NCBI GenBank assembly: GCA_030639555.1
Contig: DAOWCM010000011.1
Location: forward strand, 1 to 19,289
Direction: 5' to 3'
DNA from: Candidatus Eiseniibacteriota bacterium
Lineage (GTDB): Bacteria; Joyebacterota; Joyebacteria; Joyebacterales; Joyebacteraceae
DNA: 19,289 nt
Both the position numbers and the translations under genes were made by a program. A model generated the notes under the pieces. The model was not told the DNA's origin and searched no databases. It saw only the letters and a program-made list of their open reading frames with translations. Positions 1-6,361 of this stretch are shown here, piece by piece. How positions within the stretch are numbered: position 1 is the first letter of the stretch; every line of letters starts with the position of its first letter.

Positions 1-236
1 ATGAACAGGGTTCCAAAGCGCCGAAACCTCGAGCAGTCACCGCCGAGGGAGGCTCGGGTACCGTCCCTGTTCTGGATGTGCAGGCGGCCCCAGAGCTGGG
101 GTACCTCCGGCGGGTCCGCGTTGAGGTTCGTGTAGTGCAGCGGTGCGCTGGGCGAGATGCTCGCGACGGCCGCCGTCCACCTCGTGGTAGCGAACTCCGA
201 GAGCTCGTCCCTCGCCTCTTCGTACGTGGAGGCCAT
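1..236 (-). CDS. Tail-terminator-like protein (3' part missing)
   Basis: The reading frame opens at ATG 236 and runs off the left edge, giving 78 full codons. It begins MASTYEEARDELSEF and continues with a Pro/Trp-containing stretch (PPEVPQLWGRLHIQ). This layout, a short amphipathic helix (YEEARDELSEF) followed by a W-x-R-L strand, is what I associate with DUF4128/gpU-like tail terminators, which cap the tail tube and join it to the neck. The start overlaps the stop of the upstream head-closure gene in a TAATG arrangement, so translation is probably coupled. Its place directly after adaptor and closure genes supports the role. Without the C-terminal half, the family call is tentative. Confidence 0.6.
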   Translation of the reverse strand, partial: MASTYEEARDELSEFATTRWTAAVASISPSAPLHYTNLNADPPEVPQLWGRLHIQNRDGTRASLGGDCSRFRRFGTLF

Positions 237-634
237 TAGTTCGCCACCCTGAGCTTCCAGAGTATCTTCGTTGGACCCGGCCTGATCAGGTTGACCTGCG
301 TGATCTCCCAGACCTTGTCGCCGTCGACGATCTGGTGCTCGAGCTCTATGTTGAAGGAGAGACCCTGCGCCGGGATGAACACGACGCGGTCGATCTCTTT
401 CTCGATGGTGGTGCGCTGGTCGGCCTCGCCCGGCAACATGAGCAGCAGGTCCCGGGAGTCGTTGTCCAGGAACACGGCGACTGTCCTCGTGTCTTGCGTG
501 TCTACCACCGTGCCCAGCCAGGGCTTCCCGGCCTCCTTGAGCGTCTCCCCCACCTGGCGGCGGATGGAGACCGTGCGGCCGTGCTTCTTGACTAGCCTGT
601 CGGCGAGGGCGACGAAGTTGTCGTGGATGGCCAT
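236..634 (-). CDS. Head-closure (neck/stopper) protein
   Basis: A 132-aa protein starting MAIHDNFVALADRL. The longer upstream frame is rejected because it would read through the adaptor gene, whose stop (TAG at 638-636) lies one base before this ATG. The N-terminal pattern, a helix with LADRLVKKHGR followed by TVSIRRQ, matches the usual opening of siphovirus head-closure proteins (lambda gpFII or SPP1 gp16 type, often annotated head-tail joining). These small beta-barrel proteins sit on the connector and stop DNA leaking from the capsid. The C-terminal half has regular beta strands (EHQIVDGDKVWEITQVNLI) typical of the barrel. It lies between the DnaT-like adaptor and a tail-terminator-like gene, the order expected for a neck module. 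No strong Shine-Dalgarno is visible, so coupling to the upstream stop is likely. Confidence 0.7.
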   Translation of the reverse strand: MAIHDNFVALADRLVKKHGRTVSIRRQVGETLKEAGKPWLGTVVDTQDTRTVAVFLDNDSRDLLLMLPGEADQRTTIEKEIDRVVFIPAQGLSFNIELEHQIVDGDKVWEITQVNLIRPGPTKILWKLRVAN

Positions 635-635
635 G

Positions 636-1244
636 CTACTGCCTGCATACGCGTTCCGCGCCGCCACCGCCCAGCAATCCGCTCCGCTTGATGATCCTGT
701 CCGGGACAGTGTACTTGCGGGTGATGGTGATGCCGCGGGTGTCGCTGAAGCGCCGCTCCTCCTCGAGGGGGCCGATCTTCTCGCGAACGAGGGTCTCGAA
801 TCGGCCGGCACTGTCGGGCACGTCCGGGTCCGTGAACAGGGCCTGGGCGTCCCCGCATTCGTTGATCGCTCGGCCGGCGTACTCGATCGTCGCCTCCACA
901 ATCTGGTTCGGCACGGTGTCCGTGACGTCGATCCCGCGAGCGTCGAAAATCTTGAAGCCGCCGTCGTTCCGTGGCCAGCACAGGGCCTGAGGGAACCCGC
1001 TGCCGGCGTCCTCCACCGAGATGTCCCCGACGTAGTTCCACCGGAGGCAGACGTACTCCGTCGCGAGGATCAGCGCCGCGACCCGGTTCGACTCGTCGGC
1101 CTCCTTGAATCGGAGGAGGAACTCGGACTGCCGCACGTTGACGTATGCCAGCGCCTCGGAGATGCTCGCGAAACTGTTGGCGTCGTCCTTGCCCGTGCCA
1201 TCCTCGACGATCAGGTCGCCGGCTTCTGTGAGTCCGGTTGCCAT
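636..1244 (-). CDS. DnaT-like head-tail adaptor protein
   Basis: A 202-aa protein. After a short N-terminal extension it shows the family pattern: LIVEDGTGKDDANSFASISEA near residues 11-31, a helix ending VCLRWNYVGD, the conserved PQALCWPR motif, then a VPNQIVEATIEYA helix. This is the profile of the phage family named putative DnaT-like ssDNA-binding protein. In phages it sits after the capsid gene and is better explained as a head-tail adaptor (HK97 gp6 type) that docks on the portal. The name does not show a role in replication. The SD GGAG lies six bases before ATG and includes bases of the upstream TAG stop. The head-closure gene follows after one base. Unusually, nine genes separate it from the capsid gene. 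Confidence 0.75.
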   Translation of the reverse strand: MATGLTEAGDLIVEDGTGKDDANSFASISEALAYVNVRQSEFLLRFKEADESNRVAALILATEYVCLRWNYVGDISVEDAGSGFPQALCWPRNDGGFKIFDARGIDVTDTVPNQIVEATIEYAGRAINECGDAQALFTDPDVPDSAGRFETLVREKIGPLEEERRFSDTRGITITRKYTVPDRIIKRSGLLGGGGAERVCRQ

Positions 1245-1247
1245 CGG

Positions 1248-1619
1248 CTACTCCAGCAGGTCTTTCTTGATGTCGATCTGTCCGAAGGCGACCGTCGAGG
1301 TAACCCCGGCGAGCACCATCTCGAGCTCGTGGTAGAAGCTGCCCTTCAAGTCCGCCGTGTCCGCGGGATCGAGGGTCACCCGGAGCTGCCCGAGGGTCGG
1401 CGCGGTCAGCACAATGCCGCTGCTGATCGTCTTCTCGAGCAACGGGGCGCCCTGCGGGGAGGGATCCCCCGCCGTCTTCGGCTTCCCCAGCTTCGAGAGT
1501 CCCCAGCGGAACGTGGCGGAGGTGATGTCGATCACGACACCGTTGCCGTCCTTGACGGTATAGTTCAGCCGCTTAGTGTCGCCGCTGAACATCTCGATCG
1601 TCGGGTTCTGAACGGCCAT
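1248..1619 (-). CDS. BppU-N/Ig-like beta-sandwich structural protein
   Basis: A 123-aa protein. The pattern is IEMFSGDTKRLNYTVKDGNG, then DITSATFRWGL, a short loop, VTLDPADTADLKGSFYHELE and a final VAFGQIDIKKD. It matches the small immunoglobulin-like domain seen at the N-terminus of phage baseplate upper proteins (BppU_N type) and in stand-alone phage proteins of about 120 aa. Such domains are structural, usually joining a fibre or receptor-binding part to the virion. The start ATG overlaps the upstream stop (TGATG), with GAGGA nine bases before it. It is the last of nine structural genes before the neck adaptor. The fold call is fairly secure. The position of the protein on the virion is not known. 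Confidence 0.6.
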   Translation of the reverse strand: MAVQNPTIEMFSGDTKRLNYTVKDGNGVVIDITSATFRWGLSKLGKPKTAGDPSPQGAPLLEKTISSGIVLTAPTLGQLRVTLDPADTADLKGSFYHELEMVLAGVTSTVAFGQIDIKKDLLE

Positions 1620-2095
1620 CAGCAGCAGTCCTCTGAGTTGGTTACCTCGGCGTCCAGGCCCACGTCGGGAACCTCGGCGTCCAGGTCTATGTCAGTCGGA
1701 AGTAGCAGCGCGTCTAGGTCGCAGTCGAGTAGCCGCGCGGCCTCGAGGGTCAGGCTCGAGAGGTCCAGCGCAGCCAGCGCCTCGTCGGGCTTGCTCACCG
1801 CCCGCAGGTTCAGGTCGCCGATCGGCCGCGCCCCCACGGGGCAGTCCGTACCAGGCACCGCGACGAACTCGGGTATGCCGAGTACCGCGCAGAGCGCGAG
1901 GTCCGTAGCTGGCTCCGCATTCAGGCCCACGTCCGGCAGCTCGCAGGCCGTGAGCTCGAGGTCGATGATCTGGCACGCCTCGAGGTCTTCCGACGAGATG
2001 AACTTCGTGTTGGACCGCGACACGAACAGGAACGCCGTGCGCTCGAACAGGTCGAACTGGCAGCCTCCGAACAGGAACGGGGGCCGCGCGAACAT
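1619..2095 (-). CDS. Leu/Asp-rich, Cys-rich repetitive protein of unknown function
   Basis: A 158-aa protein that I do not recognise. The start at 2095 is chosen because its ATG overlaps the upstream stop (TAATG) and GGGAG lies eight bases before it. After an aromatic N-terminus (FLFGGCQFDLFERTAFLF) the rest is built from short D-x-(D/N)-L-like units: DLELTACELPDVGLNAE, DLNLRAV, DLSSLTLEAA, DCDLDALLLPTDIDLDAE. The segment ELPDVGLNAE at 52-61 recurs as EVPDVGLDAE at 141-150. It is strongly acidic and has nine Cys, ending in CC. Regular Leu and Asp spacing suggests a solenoid or beta-helical rod rather than a globular enzyme. Context in the structural block suggests a virion protein. Confidence that it is a real gene is high and that it is a rod is low. 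Confidence 0.6.
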   Translation of the reverse strand: MFARPPFLFGGCQFDLFERTAFLFVSRSNTKFISSEDLEACQIIDLELTACELPDVGLNAEPATDLALCAVLGIPEFVAVPGTDCPVGARPIGDLNLRAVSKPDEALAALDLSSLTLEAARLLDCDLDALLLPTDIDLDAEVPDVGLDAEVTNSEDCC

Positions 2096-2637
2096 TAGAG
2101 CAGCTCCCGCCGCGTGATGATGCGGCCGCTGGTCTTGAAGATGTCCGGGGTCACGGTGATCCGCGCCCCGGTGTCGTCGTACAGGTTCAGGCGCCTGATC
2201 TCGCGCCCGGACTGGCTGGTCTGGACCTCCTGCCATCCGAGCGTGTCGGACCCGGTCTCGTCCAGCGTGGTCTCGAAGTCCTCGCCGCCGAGCGACGCGG
2301 TCACGATGATCAGGTCGTCCGAGATACCCAGGCCGGGTGCCTCGTACTCCGCCGAGAAGTAGGTGGGAACGTCCGGCCGCGGGGTCCACAGGAACGGATC
2401 CGCGCCGCCGGCCAGAAAGTAGCGGCCGTCGCCAACCTCGGTCATCGCGGCCTGCCGAGTGGTCCAGCCGGACGTCTTGAAGGTGAGGTCCGAGAAGTCG
2501 AGGTACAATCCGACGGTCGACGTGTCTCGGATCGCGACCACCGGGGAGAGCCCGGTGATGCCGCCGCCGAAACCGTTCACCGCGAGGATCAGCGGGTGCG
2601 GCTCGTTGAACGACGCGTGTATCGTCACGCTGCCCAT
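2095..2637 (-). CDS. Ig-like beta-sandwich structural protein, two-domain
   Basis: A 180-aa protein. The sequence GGGITGLSPVVAIRD followed by a short polar loop, LYLDFSD, FKTSGW, MTEVGDGRYFLAGG and YFSAEYEAPG is a pattern seen in phage Ig-like fibre or baseplate connector domains: strand, G-x-Y strand, then a Y-x-A-x-Y strand. The last 60 residues (LNLYDDTGARITVTPDIFKTSGRIITRRELL) look like a separate small domain. No enzymatic motif is seen. AGGGGGA lies four bases before the ATG. It overlaps the next gene by one base (TAATG). It probably works with the neighbouring BppU-like and fibre-like proteins as a virion appendage. That is inference from context. Confidence 0.55.
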   Translation of the reverse strand: MGSVTIHASFNEPHPLILAVNGFGGGITGLSPVVAIRDTSTVGLYLDFSDLTFKTSGWTTRQAAMTEVGDGRYFLAGGADPFLWTPRPDVPTYFSAEYEAPGLGISDDLIIVTASLGGEDFETTLDETGSDTLGWQEVQTSQSGREIRRLNLYDDTGARITVTPDIFKTSGRIITRRELL

Positions 2638-2646
2638 GCCGTCCCC

Positions 2647-3153
2647 CTAGTCCGTGTAACCCAGCGCCGTCTCCACGTCGACCAGCGGGTCCAGGGCCTC
2701 CTCGGCCTCCATCGCCACGGTCCAGTCGAACGACTCGACGTCGGCTCGCGTGGCGAGCGCGAGGATCTCGTTCTTCTTGCCGTACATCGACGTCATCACG
2801 CCGTTGATCCATGAGAAGAATCCCTGAACGTACGGGACCCGGTTGACGGCCCACCCGTTCTCTGATCCCTCGTCGTGCAGGTAGATGAGCGCGAGCTTCG
2901 CATCTAGCGGGTACCGATGCTCGACCATCTTGCCGAACTCGTCGTACAGGACGCCGATGTAGCGAACCTTGATTGACAGCAGGTCTTCCTCGAGGTCGTC
3001 CTGCGTCGCGTTCAACTTCCACGCGTATCGTGTGTTCACGACGTCGTGCCCGTCCGTGATCTCCACCTCGATTTGCCCTACGGGCGGAGCCGTTGCCGCG
3101 CTGTGCACGCTCGCGACTTTCTTGCTCGTAGTGTCGCAGTGCACGTACAGCAT
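2647..3153 (-). CDS. Hypothetical structural-block protein
   Basis: A 168-aa protein starting MLYVHCDTTSKKV. The start at 3153 is preferred over one 19 codons upstream because its ATG overlaps the preceding stop (TGATG) and GAGGA sits nine bases before it. It is acidic and mixed alpha/beta, with a central DLEEDLLSIKVRYIGVLYDEFG and an aromatic stretch VQGFFSWINGVMTSMYGKK. I do not recognise the family and see no catalytic motif or membrane segment. Position inside an uninterrupted run of structural genes suggests a virion or assembly protein, but this is only context. Confidence 0.5.
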   Translation of the reverse strand: MLYVHCDTTSKKVASVHSAATAPPVGQIEVEITDGHDVVNTRYAWKLNATQDDLEEDLLSIKVRYIGVLYDEFGKMVEHRYPLDAKLALIYLHDEGSENGWAVNRVPYVQGFFSWINGVMTSMYGKKNEILALATRADVESFDWTVAMEAEEALDPLVDVETALGYTD

Positions 3154-3770
3154 CAGAACGTGTCCTCGATGAATAGCCCGACTGTCAACGCAGCCGAGCC
3201 CGGCTTCCACTTTGGAGCTCCGCTCGTGATGCTGTGTGCTGTGATAACCTGGTCCGCGGAGAATGATAGTGGGTTCAGCGGGCTGATCGTGTAGTCGATC
3301 GCATTCGACACCGGATTGGTGCCATCGAGGATTAGAGTCTCCCCGGCGCCCGTCTGTGCGACCCCGGCGATGAGGATCTGTACCTCGAGGCTACCCTCCG
3401 TCCACGAATCGTTGACAATCGCGGTGAGTCCGATGATCTGCCCGGCGCGAAACATCCGCAGGCCCGCGTCTGCCTTGGTGGCCCCCATCTCAATGAGATG
3501 GGTCGTGCCTTGGTCGACCGTGGTGACCCCGCCGAATACCGTCCACCGGCCCGTGCCCCCGCCGGGCTGGGAGGTGAGCACCCTCTCCCACACCCCGCTG
3601 ATGAAATGCCAGAGCGCGGTATCGCTGATCGCGAAATCCCCCACGTTCGGTGAGGGCGGGCCGCCGACGTTCGGGTCGCCGTCGACCCCGTAGGTCGTGC
3701 GCTCGTCCTCGCCGGAACGTATCACCCAGAACTCGCTGGTGGTGCCTTCTTGATTGGAAAATTGCGACAT
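3153..3770 (-). CDS. Appendage protein with C-terminal jelly-roll-like domain
   Basis: A 205-aa protein. The N-terminal part (about 1-75) is Gly/Pro-rich with a DTALWHFISGVWERV segment, like the wrapper domains at the front of phage fibre proteins. From about residue 90 there is a beta-rich module: GLRMFRAGQIIGLTAIVNDSW, GSLEVQILIAGV, then FSADQVITAHSITS and ALTVGLFIEDTF. This is the profile of small jelly-roll domains that trimerise on phage fibres and capsid decorations (the RAGxIxGLTA strand is characteristic). A GGAG lies about twelve bases before the ATG. The gene overlaps the next by one base. A fibre or decoration role is likely. The binding target is unknown. Confidence 0.55.
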   Translation of the reverse strand: MSQFSNQEGTTSEFWVIRSGEDERTTYGVDGDPNVGGPPSPNVGDFAISDTALWHFISGVWERVLTSQPGGGTGRWTVFGGVTTVDQGTTHLIEMGATKADAGLRMFRAGQIIGLTAIVNDSWTEGSLEVQILIAGVAQTGAGETLILDGTNPVSNAIDYTISPLNPLSFSADQVITAHSITSGAPKWKPGSAALTVGLFIEDTF

Positions 3771-3797
3771 CGGGGGTACGCGCTCCTAGCTAGGGGC

Positions 3798-4763
3798 CTA
3801 CGGGAGGATCTTGTACTCGACGACCACCTCGGCCGCACCCGCGCCGGGGGCGCCGCCGATGACTGCCTGGAGCTGCCGGGTGCCGCCCGCGAGGACGCCG
3901 CCCGCGATCAGCGAGTCGAACACCGATCCCGGCGGCTTCTGCGGCTTGTTGTCGCCCGCCGCCATGTACGTGGTCGGCGCGTCGTCCTGGATCTCGATCG
4001 TCGCGGCCGCGCTGTAGGACGTGGTGATGCGGAGCTTGACCTGCTGCACCCTGGCGCCGACCGGGAGGATAGCCCCCAGGTTCTGCAGGGCACCCGTGCC
4101 GATGGCGACGACCCGGATCAGCGGGTCGGTGGCGGCGGTGCTGCCGGCCTTCGTCCATACGATCGAGTCCGTGTCGACCGTGATCGGGCCCGAGCCGAGC
4201 ACGACGTACTTGTCGCCCGAGCAGCTCGTTCCCTCCGTGACGTGGACGGTCGCGCCGGGCCGGACCTCGTCCTCGCCGGCCGCGTTCACGTCCTCGTCGA
4301 AGTCCTCGGTCCGCGTGAGGACCGCGGGCTGTGCCGCGCCGTCGGCGAGGGTCGTCATCTCGTAGATGCCGTTGTCGACGTCGGTCGGCCCGTCCTTCAC
4401 GAGGATGCGCTCGCCCACGAGGACGGTCACGCCGTCGAAGTCGTTGTTCGCGACGAGGTTGTCCGGGGACGTCAGGGTCTTCCCGACCCCGGAGCCCGCG
4501 GCGATCCAGCCGGAGAGCTGCGCGGCGGTGCAGACGCGGACCGCGTCCTTCCACACGACGCCGTCGAGCAGGCCCTCGACGGTGCGGAAGTTTACCGCGT
4601 CGAGCCCGTCGACCGGATCAGCGACCTCGCGTCGCGCCGGAGTCGTGCCGTCGTTCTCCTTGTCCTGGAACTTCGTACCTGTCCAGATGTCGCGGCCACC
4701 GTCCTTGCCATGCTCGACGTCCGCGTTGACGCCCTTCTGTCCGTAGTCGAAGTGCTCGGCCAT
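3798..4763 (-). CDS. Tail-fibre/head-fibre-like protein
   Basis: A 321-aa protein starting MAEHFDYGQKGVNAD at ATG 4763, with GAGGGAG ten bases upstream. Residues about 70-205 carry a recognisable phage fibre module: WKDAVRVCTAAQLSG, DGVTVLVGERILVKDG, NGIYEM, an RTEDFD turn and GATVHVTEGT. This pattern (W-x-x-x-V-R-V-x-T, D-G-V-x-V-x-x-G-x-R-x-L-V-K, N-G-I-Y) is common in tail-fibre and proximal appendage proteins. The last 90 residues form a second beta-rich domain (LPVGARVQQVKLRITTSY, ATIEIQDDAP, ELTLP-like end VVVEYKILP) similar to jelly-roll tips. It sits between capsid and neck genes rather than after the tape measure, which favours a head-associated fibre, though this is not proven. Confidence 0.7.
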   Translation of the reverse strand: MAEHFDYGQKGVNADVEHGKDGGRDIWTGTKFQDKENDGTTPARREVADPVDGLDAVNFRTVEGLLDGVVWKDAVRVCTAAQLSGWIAAGSGVGKTLTSPDNLVANNDFDGVTVLVGERILVKDGPTDVDNGIYEMTTLADGAAQPAVLTRTEDFDEDVNAAGEDEVRPGATVHVTEGTSCSGDKYVVLGSGPITVDTDSIVWTKAGSTAATDPLIRVVAIGTGALQNLGAILPVGARVQQVKLRITTSYSAAATIEIQDDAPTTYMAAGDNKPQKPPGSVFDSLIAGGVLAGGTRQLQAVIGGAPGAGAAEVVVEYKILP

Positions 4764-4767
4764 CTCG

Positions 4768-5115
4768 CTATATCTCCCTCGTGATGTTGACGAGCAGCTT
4801 GGCCTGCCCAACCGTGGCGCCACCCGCCGCGAACGTGACGGTCAGCGTAGTAGCTGTGGTGATCCGATGCAAGGTCGTGGTGACGTACCGCCCGATTTTC
4901 TTCAGCTTTACGTCGCTGGTCGACAGGATCAAGGCGAGGTCGCCGGTGATCCCGAGCGTGATGGTGGGCGCCCCGTCGAACCCGGTGGTCACCTGCACCT
5001 GCGCGATCCCGACCACGTCGCCAGGCTGTAGGTCAATGAGGGCGACCGTCCCGGGCGTTATCGGAAAGATGTCCAGCGACCGGGAGGTCGCGCCGGTCAG
5101 ATCGACTGTCGCCAC
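4768..5115 (-). CDS. Small beta-sandwich structural protein
   Basis: A 115-aa protein. It starts at GTG 5115 behind a full TAGGAGG Shine-Dalgarno whose TAG is the stop codon of the upstream LamG-like gene, so translation is coupled. The whole chain alternates strands and turns: DIFPITPGTVALIDL, DVVGIAQVQVTTGF, APTITLGITGDLALIL, RYVTTTLHRITTATTLTVTFAAGGA, AKLLVNITREI. This looks like a single jelly-roll or beta-sandwich of the size of capsid decoration proteins or fibre tips. No Cys and no enzymatic residues stand out. Four bases separate it from the fibre-like gene, and the two may act together. Function beyond structural is not visible. Confidence 0.55.
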   Translation of the reverse strand: MATVDLTGATSRSLDIFPITPGTVALIDLQPGDVVGIAQVQVTTGFDGAPTITLGITGDLALILSTSDVKLKKIGRYVTTTLHRITTATTLTVTFAAGGATVGQAKLLVNITREI

Positions 5116-5127
5116 GGCGCGGCCCTC

Positions 5128-5703
5128 CTAGAAGATCGCCGGCACCTTGTCGAAAACAAGCTCCAGAGGATCGACGGTACCGACGTTGGTTACCGAGCCG
5201 GCGTAGTTCCAGGTGTTGACCGAGTCCGCCCACGAGTCGAAGTCGGGCGGCGCGACGGTCTCGGCAACGTCTATGATGAGCAGGCCGTCCACGTACACGC
5301 TCGCGCGATTACTGGTGACTGGGTCGACCGCGACCACGTAGGTATGGATCCCGGACGACAGGTCCAGGTCCACGTCCACCAGGCCGGAGTTGATAGTGGG
5401 TTGACCGCCTGCGAAGACGTCGAGCTGCAAGGACGACTTGCCGGCGCCGAACGAGAGGTTCAGCCGCAGCGCGTTCGCGATGGCCCCGGTCTGGATGAGC
5501 ACGCCCGCGGGCGGCGTCGCGCCGAACGACTCGATGCGCATGACGATGGATGCCGGCCTGTCGGCCTGCGTCCCGGTCAGAGGATCCGCTATGGCGCCGT
5601 CCGGCCCCGGGATCTTCACCTCTGACAAAGGGAGCCCGACGCGATTGAATCGCTCCCTGCGCCTCTCCCTCGCGTGGAAGAGGGATGCCTGAAGGTGACC
5701 CAT
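5128..5703 (-). CDS. LamG/ConA-like lectin-fold structural protein
   Basis: A 191-aa protein. From about residue 50 it has the strand order of a laminin-G/concanavalin A-like jelly-roll: ASIVMRIESFG, GVLIQTG, LRLNLSFGAGKSSLQLDVFAGG, GIHTYVVAVDPVTSNRASVYVDGLLI and a final DPLELVFDKVP. The segment ASVYVDGLLI corresponds to the typical V-Y-x-D-G turn of LamG domains. The N-terminal 50 residues include a basic stretch (HARERRRERFNRVG) that could anchor it on the virion. The start ATG 5703 follows TAGGAGG, which contains the stop of the coiled-coil gene. A carbohydrate-binding decoration or appendage role is inferred from the fold. Two more LamG-like proteins are encoded at 13726-15737. Confidence 0.6.
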   Translation of the reverse strand: MGHLQASLFHARERRRERFNRVGLPLSEVKIPGPDGAIADPLTGTQADRPASIVMRIESFGATPPAGVLIQTGAIANALRLNLSFGAGKSSLQLDVFAGGQPTINSGLVDVDLDLSSGIHTYVVAVDPVTSNRASVYVDGLLIIDVAETVAPPDFDSWADSVNTWNYAGSVTNVGTVDPLELVFDKVPAIF

Positions 5704-5712
5704 GGGGCCCTC

Positions 5713-6255
5713 CTATGTGACCTTGAACTTGGGCGGGTGCGGGTTGCCGGGCTTCCTCGTCACGGCCGAGGCTCCGGGCTGGAGCCCGAGCTGCCTCATC
5801 GTCTCGAGGGCGTCGTAACGCGCGGCCCGCTCGGCCTTCGTGATCTCGGCCTGCGCCTTGTTCAGCTCGTGCAGGGGCGGTCGGGTGAGCTCCCGGTCGT
5901 GCTTGATGTCGCGCACTAGCAGGGAGCGCTCGCTGTTCAGCTCCTCGATCGCCTTCTCGTGCGACCGGACCGCCTGCTTGATCTCCTCGCACCTGGCGAG
6001 GTTCTTCTGCATGCGCGCGACCCTGGCCTCCCTGGACTCCGGGTCAGGCTTCGCCTCGGACTCGGACTCGTCCTCGGACTTCTTCGGCTCGGGCTCATCG
6101 GCCTTCACCAGTGCGGCCTCGACGGCCTTCTCCGGCTCGGGCCCTGAGGCATCGGCTTCCTTCTCCGCCTCGATGCGGTCGAGCACTTCGAGGGCGCTCG
6201 GGGCGGCGGTATCTTCGGAGAGGGTCTCTTCTGGACTCTGCTCGGCGTCAGCCAT
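5713..6255 (-). CDS. Acidic coiled-coil protein next to the capsid gene
   Basis: A 180-aa protein. ATG 6255 is chosen over the GTG three codons upstream because AAAGGAG lies eight bases before it and would be too close to the GTG. The first 75 residues are very acidic and low in complexity (repeats of Glu, Ala, Pro, Lys, Asp), and probably disordered. Residues about 75-155 form a charged heptad-rich helix (RVARMQKNLARCEEIKQAVR onward), likely a coiled coil. A short basic Pro-rich tail ends KPGNPHPPKFKVT. I know no exact family. Position just after the capsid gene and its hairpins, and before a LamG protein, suggests an accessory capsid protein, for example an anchor for decorations. A scaffold role is less likely since a scaffold gene precedes the capsid gene. 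Confidence 0.5.
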   Translation of the reverse strand: MADAEQSPEETLSEDTAAPSALEVLDRIEAEKEADASGPEPEKAVEAALVKADEPEPKKSEDESESEAKPDPESREARVARMQKNLARCEEIKQAVRSHEKAIEELNSERSLLVRDIKHDRELTRPPLHELNKAQAEITKAERAARYDALETMRQLGLQPGASAVTRKPGNPHPPKFKVT

Positions 6256-6288
6256 GGGAATCACTCCTTTGACGTTTTGAGCGGTTTG

Positions 6289-6305
6289 GGGGTACGGAAT
6301 ACCCC
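6289..6305. repeat. Small hairpin in capsid-downstream gap
   Basis: A perfect inverted repeat: GGGGTA, five-base loop, TACCCC. It lies 5 bases beyond the stronger hairpin at 6311-6340 in the direction of transcription and 24 bases before the SD of the coiled-coil gene. The pair of hairpins could act together on transcription or RNA stability. Confidence 0.55.
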
Positions 6306-6310
6306 AGTAT

Positions 6311-6340
6311 GGGGCGAGACGTCAAACGACGCCCCGCCCC
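6311..6340 (-). terminator. Strong hairpin after capsid gene, possible partial terminator
   Basis: On the minus strand the RNA can form a 13-bp stem with a GTTT loop. The outer GGGGCG pairs with CGCCCC and the inner GGCGTC with GACGTC, joined by G-U pairs. It begins 22 bases after the capsid stop. There is no U-tract, so a classic intrinsic terminator is not proven. It could pause or partly terminate polymerase, or protect the 3' end of the capsid mRNA. Confidence 0.6.
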
Positions 6341-6361
6341 GTGGCTGGAGGATGAACGGGC

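Noticed and set aside
236..901. Long 221-codon version of the head-closure gene
   Set aside because: The extra 89 codons overlap the DnaT-like adaptor in another frame and are Arg/Ser-rich. The internal ATG at 634 matches the family start.
291..2117. 608-codon open frame on the plus strand
   Set aside because: It lies antisense across five coupled minus-strand genes, has low-complexity Arg/Ser/Val-rich translation and no SD. High GC makes such antisense frames common.
3750..4784. 344-codon plus-strand open frame
   Set aside because: Antisense to the fibre-like gene, Arg/Asp/Val-rich composition, no SD. The minus frame has recognisable fibre motifs.
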